NCBI RefSeq assembly: GCF_014203895.1
Contig: NZ_JACHJY010000014.1
Location: forward strand, 62,001-126,000
Direction of reading: 5' to 3'
DNA: 64,000 bases
DNA from: Streptomyces nymphaeiformis
Lineage (GTDB): Bacteria > Actinomycetota > Actinomycetes > Streptomycetales > Streptomycetaceae
Within the stretch, counting starts at the first letter, position 1; each line of letters begins with the position of its first letter. Positions 25,084-34,771 of this stretch are shown here, in pieces. Both the position numbers and the translations under genes were made by a program. Under the pieces are notes generated by a model, which had not been told where the DNA came from, made no database searches, and worked only from the letters and a program-made list of their open reading frames with translations.

Positions 25084-27405
25084 TCACTTGGACTGCGTGG
25101 AGAGGCTCACGCCGCTGAAGCCCTGCGTGGCGGCGAGGCTGAAGTAGACCCAGCCGGACGGCGGGTTGTCGATCGTCAGGGTCTCGCCGTTCCCGGCGTT
25201 GGTGGACTTCGCCTGGTAGCTGCCGGTGGTGGCCCAGTTGCTGCCGCCGTAGTACAGGTCGGCGTTGCCGGTGCCACCGCTGCTGGTGATCTTCAGCTGC
25301 TTGACGCCGGCCGGCAGGTACACGAAGTGGTAGCTGTAGTTGCCGGTGGAGGCGGCGAGGTTGTCCCGGCGGCAGTTCTGGTCGAACTGCCGGGGGTCGC
25401 TGAGGGTGCAGAGCGGGACGGAAGGAGCCGCGGCGTCCGGCAGCGGACCGCAGTCGTTCGTCGCGCAGTCGGTCGTCAGCCAGGTCGCGAAGTCGGCGTC
25501 GTAGCGGGTGCCGATGGTCTGCTTGAGGACGGTGCGGGCCCCGGCCCAGTCACCGGTGCGGTACGCGCCGAGCACGGTCTGGACGTCCGCGGGATGCTTC
25601 TGCAGCATGTAGCGGACCGCGAGCCAGCCCCAGCGGTAGACCCGGTTGGAGTTGACCTCGGGGTTCTCCTCCTGGCCGTAGACGGTGTCGAACAGGTCGC
25701 TGAGCTTGTACGTCTTCTTGGCGGCCTCCGCGATCGCGTCGGCGTTGCGCTCGCCCCGGTAGCCGTACGAGATGTTCTCGGCGATGCCCTCGACCCACCA
25801 GATGGTCGGCGTGGTCATGCCCGCCTCGAAGTCGCCGTACATGTTGTAGCGGCCGTCGAGGTAGTGGGTGTACTCGTGGTTGAGGTTCCAGATCTGGAAG
25901 TCCGGGCGCAGCCAGCTGGCCTCGTGGGCGATGAAGCGGGCCTGGTTGCCGGGGACGGCCGGGTTGCCCTCCTCGTACATGCCGCCGTTGTCGACGTCGA
26001 TGTCATAGATGGCCCAGGCGTACAGCGCGTACTGGGTGTAGTCGTCGAAGACGACGACTTCCAGGTTGGTGTTCACGTCACCGGGGATCGCACCCTTGTC
26101 GCCGATGATCCGGTGGAAGTAGGCGTCCTGACCGGCCAGGCTCGTACAGGTGCTCGCCAGCTGGCCGGGGGACACGTCCTGGGCGCGGATCTTCAGGTCC
26201 GCGGTGCACGTGTGCTGGATCGGCAGGACTGCGGGAAGCACGCGCTGGCCCAGGTCGCAGATGGCGTAGGCCGCGCAGTTGCCCTTGTCGTACTGGCGCG
26301 TGTACCAGCCCAGGTTCATGGTGATCGGCGCGGTGGGGCCGACGTTCGGGTACCGGTTGATCAGGTCCTTCAGCAGCGGCCGGACCCGGTCCTTGAGCTC
26401 GGGGACGTCGAGGGCGTAGCCGAGGTAGCGACCGACGTTGCTGACGACGTCCAGGCGGTTCAGCTCCGCGCCGTTGCGCGTGATGAAACCGGCCCAGGTG
26501 TCGAGGATGGCGGGGTCGGCCTTGAGGGCGGCCCGCCAGCCACGGCCGTCGTTCTTGGCCTTGAAGCCGTTCTCGACGACCCACTCGACGTGCTGCATGG
26601 CGAGGTTCATCTGGCCGGGCCACGTACCGACGTAGCTGCCGAGCATCCACTTCACGACTCCGGCGTACCGGCCTGCCTCGTGGGTGCTGTCGATGAGGGT
26701 GACGACCTCGTTGAGGATCTCGCCGTTGGCGTCGGTGACGTCCTTGCTGTGCGGGGCGGCGAAGAAGGCGTCCAGGGCGCCGCGCGCCGCGCCCTCCAGT
26801 GCCGTGCCGTAGGCGCCGACGACGTCCGCGTTGTTGTCCTGCACGTAGTAGCCGGCGCGCAGGAACATCACCAGCTGGCCGGTGGAGGTGCTGTTGTCGC
26901 CCGCGTACGTGGCGGAGTTGTCGCGCAGCGCGTTGGCGACGGTCACCATCTGGTCTTCGCGGAAGGCCTTCCGCGCGTTCTCCCCGGTGAGGTTGAACAG
27001 CGGGTAGGTGCAGGTGATCTGAGGGAGCGCCTTGAGCTCCCTGATCAGCGCGCTGCCGGTGGCGTTGATGACGCCGGACAGGTCGCCGCACGCCTCCGCG
27101 GCGGCGGACGACGACCGCTTGCTCGTCTTGACGGTGGGCGCGGGCCGCAGGGCGGACTCCTCTGCACCGTCCTGTGAGGAGAGCCGGAAGCGGGGATTGT
27201 CGCTCATCGCATGGGGCGACTTGGGGACCGGGATCGCCCGCGGCGCCGGGGCCGCGGTTCCGCCTGCGTGCGCACCGGCCGGAGCCGTGACGCCGACGGG
27301 GGCGGCCTGGCTCTGCGGCGCGAGGAGACCGAACGCGGCGAAGACGGCCGCGCCGAGCACGGGAAGTCTTCGTGCGCGGGTCATCGATATCCGGAAGGGA
27401 TGCAT
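25084..27405 (-). CDS. Secreted microbial collagenase (peptidase M9)
   Basis: 773 residues from ATG 27405, chosen because GGAGG lies about 10 bases before it. A Sec signal ends APQSQAAP. An M9_N-type helical activator region leads to the zinc site HEYTHYLDGRYNMYGDF and the downstream glutamate in WWVEGIAENISYG. The last 110 residues form a bacterial pre-peptidase C-terminal (PPC) domain (NYSYHFVYLPAGVKQLKI, GNADLYY), common in collagenases. It is likely to digest collagen- or gelatin-like protein outside the cell. A 9-bp inverted repeat upstream may control it. Confidence 0.94.
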   Translation of the reverse strand: MHPFRISMTRARRLPVLGAAVFAAFGLLAPQSQAAPVGVTAPAGAHAGGTAAPAPRAIPVPKSPHAMSDNPRFRLSSQDGAEESALRPAPTVKTSKRSSSAAAEACGDLSGVINATGSALIRELKALPQITCTYPLFNLTGENARKAFREDQMVTVANALRDNSATYAGDNSTSTGQLVMFLRAGYYVQDNNADVVGAYGTALEGAARGALDAFFAAPHSKDVTDANGEILNEVVTLIDSTHEAGRYAGVVKWMLGSYVGTWPGQMNLAMQHVEWVVENGFKAKNDGRGWRAALKADPAILDTWAGFITRNGAELNRLDVVSNVGRYLGYALDVPELKDRVRPLLKDLINRYPNVGPTAPITMNLGWYTRQYDKGNCAAYAICDLGQRVLPAVLPIQHTCTADLKIRAQDVSPGQLASTCTSLAGQDAYFHRIIGDKGAIPGDVNTNLEVVVFDDYTQYALYAWAIYDIDVDNGGMYEEGNPAVPGNQARFIAHEASWLRPDFQIWNLNHEYTHYLDGRYNMYGDFEAGMTTPTIWWVEGIAENISYGYRGERNADAIAEAAKKTYKLSDLFDTVYGQEENPEVNSNRVYRWGWLAVRYMLQKHPADVQTVLGAYRTGDWAGARTVLKQTIGTRYDADFATWLTTDCATNDCGPLPDAAAPSVPLCTLSDPRQFDQNCRRDNLAASTGNYSYHFVYLPAGVKQLKITSSGGTGNADLYYGGSNWATTGSYQAKSTNAGNGETLTIDNPPSGWVYFSLAATQGFSGVSLSTQSK

Positions 27406-27459
27406 CTGTGGGGGCCTCCGGGGCCGTTGTGGACACGTGCTCGAAAGCACGAGGCCGTT

Positions 27460-27488
27460 GACATGTGACGTGTAAAATTTCACATGTC
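27460..27488. promoter_or_regulatory. Inverted repeat upstream of collagenase gene (operator candidate)
   Basis: Arms GACATGTGA and TCACATGTC match perfectly with an 11-base AT-rich spacer. It lies 55 bp before the collagenase start, where a promoter would be. No regulator gene is adjacent. Confidence 0.55.
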
Positions 27489-27938
27489 GCATTGTCAGGG
27501 AAGGCTTCTGGCCAGATTCGTCGACCACCGCAACGGAAACGTTGCCAACTCGCCCTACCCGCACGTGCGTCGGCGCACGAGCCGCCATGGCTCCAACGCC
27601 CTTGCATGACCGCCTAGATGACGCTTTCGGCACCTGGGGCCGGACAAGTGCTACGGCACTGTCATCAGTGACCACCAGTCAGCGGATGAGGCGGGAGCGG
27701 GGCCTGATACCGGTGGGCCCTCGTATGCAACTGTCGATGGTCCTCTGAGGTACCCACCCTGCTGGTGACGTTCCGTGATCTCCGGGGGTGCATCCAGCTC
27801 CAGGTTCCTCCGGTCTCGCTGCGGAGGCGCCTGGCCGTCTTGTCGTGGTGGCCGCGGGCGTCCGTGACGACGGGTGCAGGCAGTCGGAGGAGTTGTCGGC
27901 AGATGGCGGCGGCGATCGGGATTCGAGCTGGTTCAGGG
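27489..27938. other. Intergenic region without a recognisable gene
   Basis: Open frames here lack protein-like composition. The region separates the divergent collagenase gene and the small hypothetical gene at 27939, and may carry the promoter of the latter. Confidence 0.4.
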
Positions 27939-28247
27939 ATGACGAAGTGGCGGCTTTTGCAAGGAGAAGTCCTGGTCGGTGAGCTCAGCGAGTATGACTG
28001 TGATCAGCCGTTCTTCCTGGCGCGTTTCACCCCGGGACCGGGCTGGGAGAGCGTGAGGGCGTTGCTCGAGGCATGGGCAGCCTTCAAAGGCTCGGACCCG
28101 GATGGGGCCAGGTTTGTCGCCCTGGCCAAGCCGTTGCAGGACTTGGAGCTCACCTTGGCTCCGGTTGACGGGCGGCAGCCTCCGTTGCAGCTCTTCAAGA
28201 ACTGCATGGTGCGTATCAAGGGGCCCGAGGCTCGCCTCCGCTACTGA
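27939..28247 (+). CDS. Hypothetical protein, 102 residues
   Basis: From the ATG at 27939 (MTKWRLLQGEVLVGELSEYD) the frame reads as a compact globular protein: FFLARFTPGPGWESVRALLEAW, then ALAKPLQDLELTL and a terminal strand MVRIKGPEARLRY. The longer frame upstream looks non-coding. No family recognised. Its stop is 9 bp from the end of the convergent transposase remnant. Confidence 0.55.
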   Translation: MTKWRLLQGEVLVGELSEYDCDQPFFLARFTPGPGWESVRALLEAWAAFKGSDPDGARFVALAKPLQDLELTLAPVDGRQPPLQLFKNCMVRIKGPEARLRY

Positions 28248-28255
28248 CCTCACGT

Positions 28256-29025
28256 CAGAGTTCGCTGGAGTCGGTGGAGGCGAGGCATATGAGGGTGCAG
28301 GCCAGGTCAGGCAGATCCTGATGGAGGTCGGCGCGTCGTTCGTAGCAGGTGCGGAGCCGTTTGAACTGGTGCAGCCAGGCGAAAGCGCGCTCAACCACCC
28401 AGCTCACCTTGTCCAGTCCGGAGCCGTGGGCGACGCCGCGTCGGGCGATCAGGGGTTTGATGCCGCACCTCCACAGCAGGCGGCGGTACCTGTCGAAGTC
28501 GTAGCCCTGGTCCGCATACAGACGCCGGGGCTTGCGGCGGGGGGCGCCCCACAGTCCCCCGAATCGGTGGATGGCGTCCAGCAGCGGCAGGAGCTGGGTG
28601 ACGTCGTGCCGGTTGCCGCCGGTGAGCGTGACGGGGAGCGGGGTTCCGTGGCGGTCGACGATCAGGTGGTGCTTGGAGCCGGGGCGGGCGCGGTCGACGG
28701 GTGCGGGGCTGACGTGATCCCCCCTTGGGTGCTCGGACGTGCGAGCCGTCTACGGAGCGGTCGTCCAGACCCGCAGCCGGCACCAGGCCATCCCCCCTGA
28801 GCAGCCACGGTCTCCGCGGGGACATCACGCCACGTGACACCCGTCCGCAGCACGTACATGACTCCGGCGAGAGCCACTTCGGTCGGGAACGCGCAGTTGC
28901 CCGGGGTGACGACGGCGCCGTTCGGGAGTGGGCGGCAACAGCGGGGCCACCCACTCCCACAGGGCATCCGGACACCTCGCCTACCAAGCTCGTCGAGCAC
29001 AAGACCTGCAGCCCAACTCATTCTG
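28256..29025 (-). pseudogene. IS5-family transposase, frameshifted and deleted
   Basis: On the minus strand the N-terminal part reads VALAGVMYVLRTGVTWRDVPAE. The next helix-turn-helix segment is missing. DDRSVDGSHVRAPKGG follows in another frame, then SKHHLIVDRHGTPLPVTLTGG, LYADQGYDFDRYRRLLW, GLDKVSWVVERAFAWLHQF and a TGA at 28256-28258 in a third. This is a different IS5-group member from the one at 8.2 kb. At least two frameshifts and one deletion make it inactive. Confidence 0.82.
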
Positions 29026-29149
29026 AAATGATCAGTAAACCGCTCTCTCACCATGGCGGTATGGACTTCAGCCCTACCGCTCGCAGCCGCTGCACTACCC
29101 GGAACGTTGGTACATCTCCGGCTCGCCGGACCGCCAACAGCCCCCTGTC

Positions 29150-29380
29150 GTGGGAGCAACCCTCTCGTGGTCGCTCATCGGGCAACTCCTCGCCGCAGTC
29201 GCCGTCTTGGAGGTGTATGTCGCTGCATGCGGCGCCTGGGCATCGATGCGGAATGGACAGAGGACAAAGGCGGCTGCGGCGGAGCGGGAGGCGGCCGCCC
29301 GGGCGAAGGAGGACGCCCGAAGGGGCACGACCCGTCAGGCCCGGCCCTGCCCCGGGGCGCGTCCGGGATGCCCGTTCGCC
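29150..29380 (+). CDS. Possible small membrane protein
   Basis: The first 60 residues of this frame (MGATLSWSLIGQLLAAV) contain one hydrophobic helix, VAVLEVYVAACGAW, then a basic/acidic helix AAAEREAAARAKEDARRG. The 3' end is unclear because the frame continues to 29506 across the terminator and into the opposite gene. It could be a decayed gene. Confidence 0.3.
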
Positions 29381-29388
29381 CTACGCGG

Positions 29389-29415
29389 CCGCTGCGGTCG
29401 CGGCGGCCGCAGCGG
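29389..29415 (-). terminator. Terminator of lectin-like gene
   Basis: CCGCTGCGG pairs perfectly with CCGCAGCGG around a 9-base loop, ending one base from the stop of the minus-strand gene. Confidence 0.65.
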
Positions 29416-29847
29416 TCACGGGCAGTTCCAGCCGTTCGGGTTGACCAAGCAGCTCACCTGCCAGTCGCTCCAGGAGCCGTTGGTGAAGCGCATCCGGAAC
29501 CAGTAGTTGCCGTCGCCGCCGATGGCCGCGATGGTGAAGTTCCAGGGGCTGTTCTGCAGGTAGTCGATCTCGACCCGGCTCTGCACCCACCCGCCCATCG
29601 AGACCCACCCGTTCCAGGAGCCGTCGGTGCGGGTCCAGTTCGTCCACACCGCGTGATCGGCGCCGACGACGAACTGCTGCTGCGTCCCGTCAGGGAACTT
29701 CGTGGTCGTGATGCCGTAGTCGCAGAAGTACTTCTGGCTCTTGGTCGTGCAGTAGGTCGCCGCCTGCGCGGGCGTCGCCGCGGCGCCCACCCCGGCGAAG
29801 GCGGCCAGGGCCGCGACGGACGCGAGGGCGCTCTTGAACCTGCTCAT
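29416..29847 (-). CDS. Small secreted protein, PLL-like beta-propeller blade type
   Basis: 143 residues with a clean Sec signal (MSRFKSALASVAALAAFAGV, cleavage near PAQAA). The mature part has repeated Trp-rich strands (VWTNWTRTDGSWNGWVSMGG, WFRMRFTNGSWSDWQ), as in fucose-lectin-like propeller blades, and four Cys. It probably binds sugar or cell wall outside the cell. A purine-rich AAAGGAAC lies before the ATG. Confidence 0.72.
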   Translation of the reverse strand: MSRFKSALASVAALAAFAGVGAAATPAQAATYCTTKSQKYFCDYGITTTKFPDGTQQQFVVGADHAVWTNWTRTDGSWNGWVSMGGWVQSRVEIDYLQNSPWNFTIAAIGGDGNYWFRMRFTNGSWSDWQVSCLVNPNGWNCP

Positions 29848-30180
29848 CTACATGTTCCTTTGCCGAGTAGCGTGATCGTGGAAGGGGAATGGGGTAGACG
29901 CAGCGCCCCGTGTCCCCTGGCGAGTCACCATTCTCCGGCCCCTCCTCTAACGTCCCACTGGCGATCCGCTTGCGCCCGTCTCCCCGGCGGAGGGGTTCCC
30001 GTCCCGCGTGAAGGGCTCCCGAGCGCGTCCTTCCGGGTCCGATTCCGGCAGGCCGCCGACGCTCCCGGGCGCCCGTACGGCCTCCCGCACCACCAGCGAG
30101 GCCGGCCCACTCCCCCGCCGCCGCAGCTGCTGCTTCGTCCCGCTCAGCGGTTGCCAGCCGGCACCACGCCGCCCGCTCCC
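29848..30180. other. Intergenic region
   Basis: Contains the promoter region of the small secreted protein on the left. The remaining frames are proline/arginine-rich without protein character. The start of the following decayed gene cannot be placed. Confidence 0.35.
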
Positions 30181-31160
30181 GAACCCCCTCGCAGGTTCTC
30201 TGCGCTGTCGCTGTTCCGGGCTGGCAGCACCTTCCTGGACGCGTACCGGCTCCGCTGCCGCGAGATAGCCGCGCGGGTCGGCCGTCAGCTGCGCAAGGCC
30301 GAGTCCGGTACCGAACTGCTCAGCGAGCGCCATCTCACCGGTCCCTTCGAGCTGATTCATCACGTCGGCAACTTCAGCCCCTGGGTGATGGACCGGTTGG
30401 CCGCCGGCGACACCGACGTGCTCGCCGCCTATCAGGACGCCCTGGGGAAGGGCGTCGCGGCCGCGAATCTGTGTACCTCGCACGAGAACCTCCCCTGCCT
30501 GGAGACTCCCGTCCGCAACGGCACCGAGGTGTACGACCGCGTGGTCGACCTGATGCTGCGCACCCGAGGAGCCGCCGTCGCCGGAGTCGAAGCCCGAGCC
30601 GGAACCGGAACCGGAGCCGGAGCCGTCCGGTGACCGCCCCGACCCTGCCGAGGTGCCGGCCCCGCTCCGTACCCTGTTCACCGCGTCCCGGGCGGAGTTC
30701 CGCCCCACAGGCGTGGTAGAGGTCCACACCCTGGTCGCCCACGGCCATGTGCCGCGCTACCCCTTCGCAGTGAAGTCCCTGGCCCGCCACTGGCCGGAGA
30801 TCGCCCCCGTAGTCCACGACGACACCCTGACGGCCGGATACCTGCGCCGACTGCACTGCCACATGGCCGGCCTTCGGGTCATCGTCCGACCCAAGGCAGA
30901 CAAGCGCGTCGAGCGTCTGCTCGCCGGCCATCCGCTCCTGACCCGGATGTCGTACTCGCTCCTCGACGGCCGACTGGTCAAAAGAGTCAGGTCTCCTCAC
31001 TCGGCCCCCACCACCGCTCGGCCCGCCCTCCTGGATCCCCTTCACCGAGGCGCAGGCGATCGGCCACTACTTCGCCGGCCGCGAGACCGGTATCACCTCC
31101 GGCCTCCTCAACGAGGCGGAGGAGCTGTTCCTGGCCCGAAGCCACCGTGACGGAGCCTGA
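30181..31160 (+). pseudogene. Unrecognised protein, split into three frames
   Basis: Three protein-like segments follow each other on the same strand. Frame 1 (30202-30633): STFLDAYRLRCREIAARVGR, GPFELIHHVGNFSPWVMDRL, AANLCTSHENLPCLETPV. Frame 2 (from 30653): TLFTASRAEFRPTGVVEVHT, YPFAVKSLARHWPEIAPVVH, VIVRPKADKRVERLLAG. Frame 3 (about 31035-31160): PFTEAQAIGHYFAGRETG, NEAEELFLARS then a stop. A run of GAACCG/GAGCCG repeats sits at the first frameshift. I do not recognise the family and find no start codon with a good ribosome binding site. Confidence 0.45.
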
Positions 31161-31235
31161 CCGGTCACAGCGGATGGGCCTCCAGATGCGTCATGTCGCC
31201 GAGACCGATGGCTCACAGCGCCGGGGGGCACGTCG

Positions 31236-31913
31236 TCAGCGGCCGGCGAGAAGGCCGTTCACCAAGGCCCGGAGCCCGTCCAGGTAGGTGTCCTCGGCGG
31301 TCAGCGGCGCCCAGTGGTCCGCGACCTGTGCCAGGCGGGGCAGCTCGCTCGGGTCGAGATCGGCGAAGACCTGCTCCCGGTAGGTCGCGCGGTCGTCGTC
31401 CGCGCGCCGCCGCGCCGCCGTCGTCCTGACCACGATCTCCCCGGCCGTGTAGTACCAGATCGCGCGATAGCCGTGAACGGCCAGATCGGGAGAGAGGCCG
31501 CACTCGACCAGGCCGTCGACGATCTGCTCGACGAACCACAGCGCGGTCGTGGACATCAGGTCGTCGGCGGTCAGCACCTCCACGATCCAGGGGCAGGCGG
31601 CGAGCGCCTCGTGGACCGCGGTGGCGGCGACGACGACCCGCTCGCGAGGGTGGGCGGGCAGTTCGGGGCGGCGCAGGGTCCGTGCGGCGTAGTCGTCGAG
31701 GAGGAGGACGAGCAGTTCCTCCTTGTCGCGGACGTGGTGGTAGAGCGCCATCGGCGTACTGCCGATCTCCGTGGCCAAGCGCCGCATGGTCAACCGGTCC
31801 ACGCCTCCCTCGTCCACGATTCGGCGGGCCGTCTCGATGATCTCCTCGCGGGAGATGCGGGGAGGTCGGCCCTGGGTCTTGCGCGGTGCGGACGGTTGCG
31901 GCATGCCCCCCAT
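31236..31913 (-). CDS. TetR-family repressor (TetR_C type)
   Basis: 225 residues (222 if the ATG at 31904 is used, which has better spacing to a G-rich site). HTH: ISREEIIETARRIVDEGG, LTMRRLATEIGSTPMALYHHV. The C-terminal part fits the TetR_C drug-binding domain (LLVLLLDDYAARTL, GYRAIWYYTAGEIVVRT). It is divergent from the MFS exporter gene, with 49 bp between them and a perfect palindrome in that gap. It probably represses the exporter-cupin operon and itself, and is released by the exported compound. Confidence 0.9.
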   Translation of the reverse strand: MGGMPQPSAPRKTQGRPPRISREEIIETARRIVDEGGVDRLTMRRLATEIGSTPMALYHHVRDKEELLVLLLDDYAARTLRRPELPAHPRERVVVAATAVHEALAACPWIVEVLTADDLMSTTALWFVEQIVDGLVECGLSPDLAVHGYRAIWYYTAGEIVVRTTAARRRADDDRATYREQVFADLDPSELPRLAQVADHWAPLTAEDTYLDGLRALVNGLLAGR

Positions 31914-31931
31914 CTTCCCTCAGGTGTCGAC

Positions 31932-31943
31932 AGGGTCGACCCT
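31932..31943. promoter_or_regulatory. Palindromic operator candidate for TetR regulator
   Basis: AGGGTCGACCCT is a perfect 12-bp palindrome in the 49-bp gap between the divergent TetR and MFS genes. A second near-palindrome (TTACATGTAC) overlaps the MFS start at 31960-31969. Confidence 0.6.
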
Positions 31944-31962
31944 CGGCGCTAACTTTTCTTAC

Positions 31963-33411
31963 ATGTACAAAAACTCTCGCGGGCGGCCCGGAGTGGTGCT
32001 GGCGGCAGCCGCCGTCGCCCCATTCGCGTTCGCCCTGGACATGTCCGTGGTCAACGTCGCCTTACCCGCGATCCGCACGGCGCTGGGCTTCGCGCCGCTC
32101 GACCTGTCATGGGTCGTGCACGTGTACGCGCTCACGCTCGGCGGGTTCCTGCTGTTGGGGGGCCGCGCCTGCGACCTGTACGGCCGGCGCCGGCTGTTCG
32201 CGCTGGGGCTGACCGTCTTCGGCCTGTGCTCGCTGGCCGGCGGCCTGGCCCAGGCTCCCTGGCAACTGGTCGCCGCCCGCGCCGGGCAGGGCCTGGGAGC
32301 CGCCGCAGCCGCGCCGGCCGCGCTCGCGATGCTCACCACCACCTTCGTCGAAGGCCCCCGGCGCGTCCGCGCGCTCGGGGTGTGGAGCGCGGTGAACGCG
32401 GCGGGCGGCGCGCTGGGCGTGCTGGCCGGCGGGCTGTTGACCGAGTACGCGGGCTGGCGCTGGGTCATGCTGATCAACCTGCCCGTCGTGGCGGCGGCTC
32501 TCGCGCTCATCCCCGCGGGGGTACCCGCCGGAGCGCCCCCCGCCCGACGCGAAAGACTGGACGCACTGGGCGCTGTCCTGGCGACCGGCGGAGTCGGGCT
32601 GCTGGTGCTCGGCGTCGTCCGTACCGACGCCCTCGGCCGGGGTTCCCCGGTCACATGGGTGACCCTCGCCGCCGCGGCCGTGCTGCTCGCCGCCTTCGTC
32701 CTCGCGGAGTCGAAGGTCCCCGCACCGCTGCTGCGCCTCGGCCTGCTGCGCAGCCGCTGGGTCGCGGGCGCGAACGTGCTCGTGTTCCTGGCCGCGGCCG
32801 GGCAGTTCACCGCGTTCTACTTCGTGTCCCTGTACATGCAGCAGGTCCTGGGCATGGGTGCCGCGGCGACCGGCATCGCATTCCTGCCCTTCTCGCTGGG
32901 TCTGATCGCGGGAACCGTCGCCGCGACCCGCGTCACCGCGGCACGCACACCCCGTGCGTCCCTTGTGCCCGGCGCCCTCCTTGCCGCCGCGGGCCTGGCC
33001 TGGTTCGCCCTCATCAGCCCCGACGGCAGCTTCCTCGCCGACGTACTCGGCCCGTCCCTCGTCACCAGTGTCGGCGCCGGACTGGTCCTGGCCCCGGTCG
33101 CGGCCGCCGCGACCACCGGCGTCGCCCCGCGGGAAGCCGGCATGGCCTCCGGCCTGATGAACAGCTCCCGCCAACTCGGCGGCTCCATCGGTCTGGCCGC
33201 CCTGGCCACCGTCGCCGCGCACCACACCGGCGCAGTCGCCGGCCCCGCCGCGCTCAACGACGGTTACGCCCTGGGCCTGGCCGTCGCCGCCGCCGTCTTC
33301 GTGCTCGCGGCGGTCGTGGCGCTCGGCGTACTGCCGCGCCGCCGGGCCGTCACCCCCATCCCGCAGCCCACCAGCCCCACAGAGAACCAGATGGAAGGAA
33401 CTCCGTCATGA
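31963..33411 (+). CDS. MFS drug-type exporter, DHA2 (EmrB/QacA-like)
   Basis: 482 residues from ATG 31963, about 14 membrane helices. LDMSVVNVALPAI (DHA2 motif D1), GRACDLYGRRRLF (motif A) and GWRWVMLINLPV are all present. Proton-driven export of a small molecule or antibiotic is expected. Very short leader after the TetR operator suggests tight repression. The stop overlaps the cupin ATG (ATGA). Confidence 0.93.
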   Translation: MYKNSRGRPGVVLAAAAVAPFAFALDMSVVNVALPAIRTALGFAPLDLSWVVHVYALTLGGFLLLGGRACDLYGRRRLFALGLTVFGLCSLAGGLAQAPWQLVAARAGQGLGAAAAAPAALAMLTTTFVEGPRRVRALGVWSAVNAAGGALGVLAGGLLTEYAGWRWVMLINLPVVAAALALIPAGVPAGAPPARRERLDALGAVLATGGVGLLVLGVVRTDALGRGSPVTWVTLAAAAVLLAAFVLAESKVPAPLLRLGLLRSRWVAGANVLVFLAAAGQFTAFYFVSLYMQQVLGMGAAATGIAFLPFSLGLIAGTVAATRVTAARTPRASLVPGALLAAAGLAWFALISPDGSFLADVLGPSLVTSVGAGLVLAPVAAAATTGVAPREAGMASGLMNSSRQLGGSIGLAALATVAAHHTGAVAGPAALNDGYALGLAVAAAVFVLAAVVALGVLPRRRAVTPIPQPTSPTENQMEGTPS

Positions 33412-33803
33412 CGACCACCACCGTCGACCTGTTCGCCTCGGCGTTGCATTTCCACCCCGACGGCGACGTCCGAGCCGTGGAACGGCAGATGACGAGCAGC
33501 GGCTCCGGCGCCTGGCAGATCGCCACGTTCCACGTGGAGACAGACGCCGACGTGCACGCCGACCACTGGGAGATGCACCCGGAGGCCGAGGAAGCGGTGT
33601 GCTGCCTGAGCGGCGGTGTCCGCCTCCACTTCCGTCCCGACGCACCCGGCGACCCCGAGGACATGGTGCGGTTGCGGGCGGGCACCGCCGTGATCGTTCC
33701 CCGCGGTCGCTGGCACCGCCTGGAACTGGACGTCCCCAGCGACCTGATGTCGATCACCCTTCGCCACGGCACCCGCCTCGAAAAGCGCACCGACACCCGC
33801 TGA
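33408..33803 (+). CDS. Cupin-domain protein
   Basis: 131 residues, translationally coupled to the exporter. The double-stranded beta-helix cupin core is visible: DADVHADHWEMHPEAEEAVCCL with metal-type His/Glu positions, then GTAVIVPRGRWHRLEL. Small cupins of this type can be enzymes or ligand sensors; here it may modify or sense the compound exported by the MFS protein (inference). Confidence 0.85.
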   Translation: MTTTTVDLFASALHFHPDGDVRAVERQMTSSGSGAWQIATFHVETDADVHADHWEMHPEAEEAVCCLSGGVRLHFRPDAPGDPEDMVRLRAGTAVIVPRGRWHRLELDVPSDLMSITLRHGTRLEKRTDTR

Positions 33804-33806
33804 TCG

Positions 33807-33842
33807 GCAGGTGGCCCGGCAGGGTGCTGCCGGGCCACCTGC
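33807..33842 (+). terminator. Strong terminator of MFS-cupin operon
   Basis: Perfect 16-bp stem (GCAGGTGGCCCGGCAG and its complement) with a GGTG loop, 4 bp after the cupin stop. Confidence 0.92.
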
Positions 33843-34771
33843 GAGCCTCGCCCGAGAACTCGGCGGCGCCTGCCGTCCGGCACAAGGTGTTCGCCCGCCG
33901 GCGAAAGCCGAGAAGACGAGCTGCTGGTGACGAACCTCGCGCTGCTGCACGCAGATCGCCCAGGCATGCGACCGGTACGCCGAGCACGTAGAAGCGGCCA
34001 AGAGGAAGATCGCCCAGCACAAGCTGAACCTCTTCTCGGTGGACATGCCCTTTCCCGCCGCTCTCGCCCCTTGATCCGGTACGTGGCGCCGACTGCCGCC
34101 GTGGCGAGCGCGGCGACCGGACCGCCGTAGGTGAGGGCCTGGGCGGCCGCGTCGGGGTGATGGAGGTAGCCCCGTACGCCCCGCAGCCGGCCGCCGCGAG
34201 GGCGGTCACGCGGACCGTGAGCCGGGTGCCATCCGGCCCGGTGGGACGAGCGGCGTACCGGGCTGTCGGTGTCCTTCACCATTACCCTGCGGCCCGGCCG
34301 CCAGAACATGGCGTCCGTGCGCCGCACCCCGTCCAGGTCCTGGCCGGTGAAGAAGTGACCGGCGACTTCGACCAGGCGGTCGAGCACCTCGTCAGGACCA
34401 CGGGGAGGAGGGGAGGACATCAGCGGCTCCACGAAAGGATTCGGCGCGCTACGGGGACGCCTCACCTTTCGGCGCGGTCCTCACCACCGTACTCACCACC
34501 TGCCCGCAATGCCGTCTCGGTCCGGCACCAACCCTCTCCGGATGTCATGGTGAGGAGGCACCGACGGGTGAAGATCCTCGATAAGGCCGCGCCCGCATTT
34601 CCCCGCGCCCGCCCGACGACATCGGCGGGCGCCATGATGCGTCTCGCTGAAGGTGGACCAGTCTCGGCCTCTCTGAACCACCGCCACCTCCGGCGCCACC
34701 TACGGTCATTCAACCTGGTCAGCGCCGAATTCGGATGACGATCAAGGCAGCACTGACCTAGCGTTCCGTGC
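33843..34771. other. Gene debris, no intact gene
   Basis: On the plus strand 33935-34075 reads QIAQACDRYAEHVEAAKRK and HKLNLFSVDMPFPA before a stop, similar to helical N-terminal parts of polymorphic toxins. On the minus strand near 34420-34080 a start (MSSPPPRGPDEVLDRLVEVA) and later pieces in two frames (VTALAAAGCGAYG; YLHHPDAAAQALTYGGPVAA) look like a membrane protein N-terminus, perhaps of an integrative-element transfer gene. None is complete; all calls are tentative. Confidence 0.35.
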
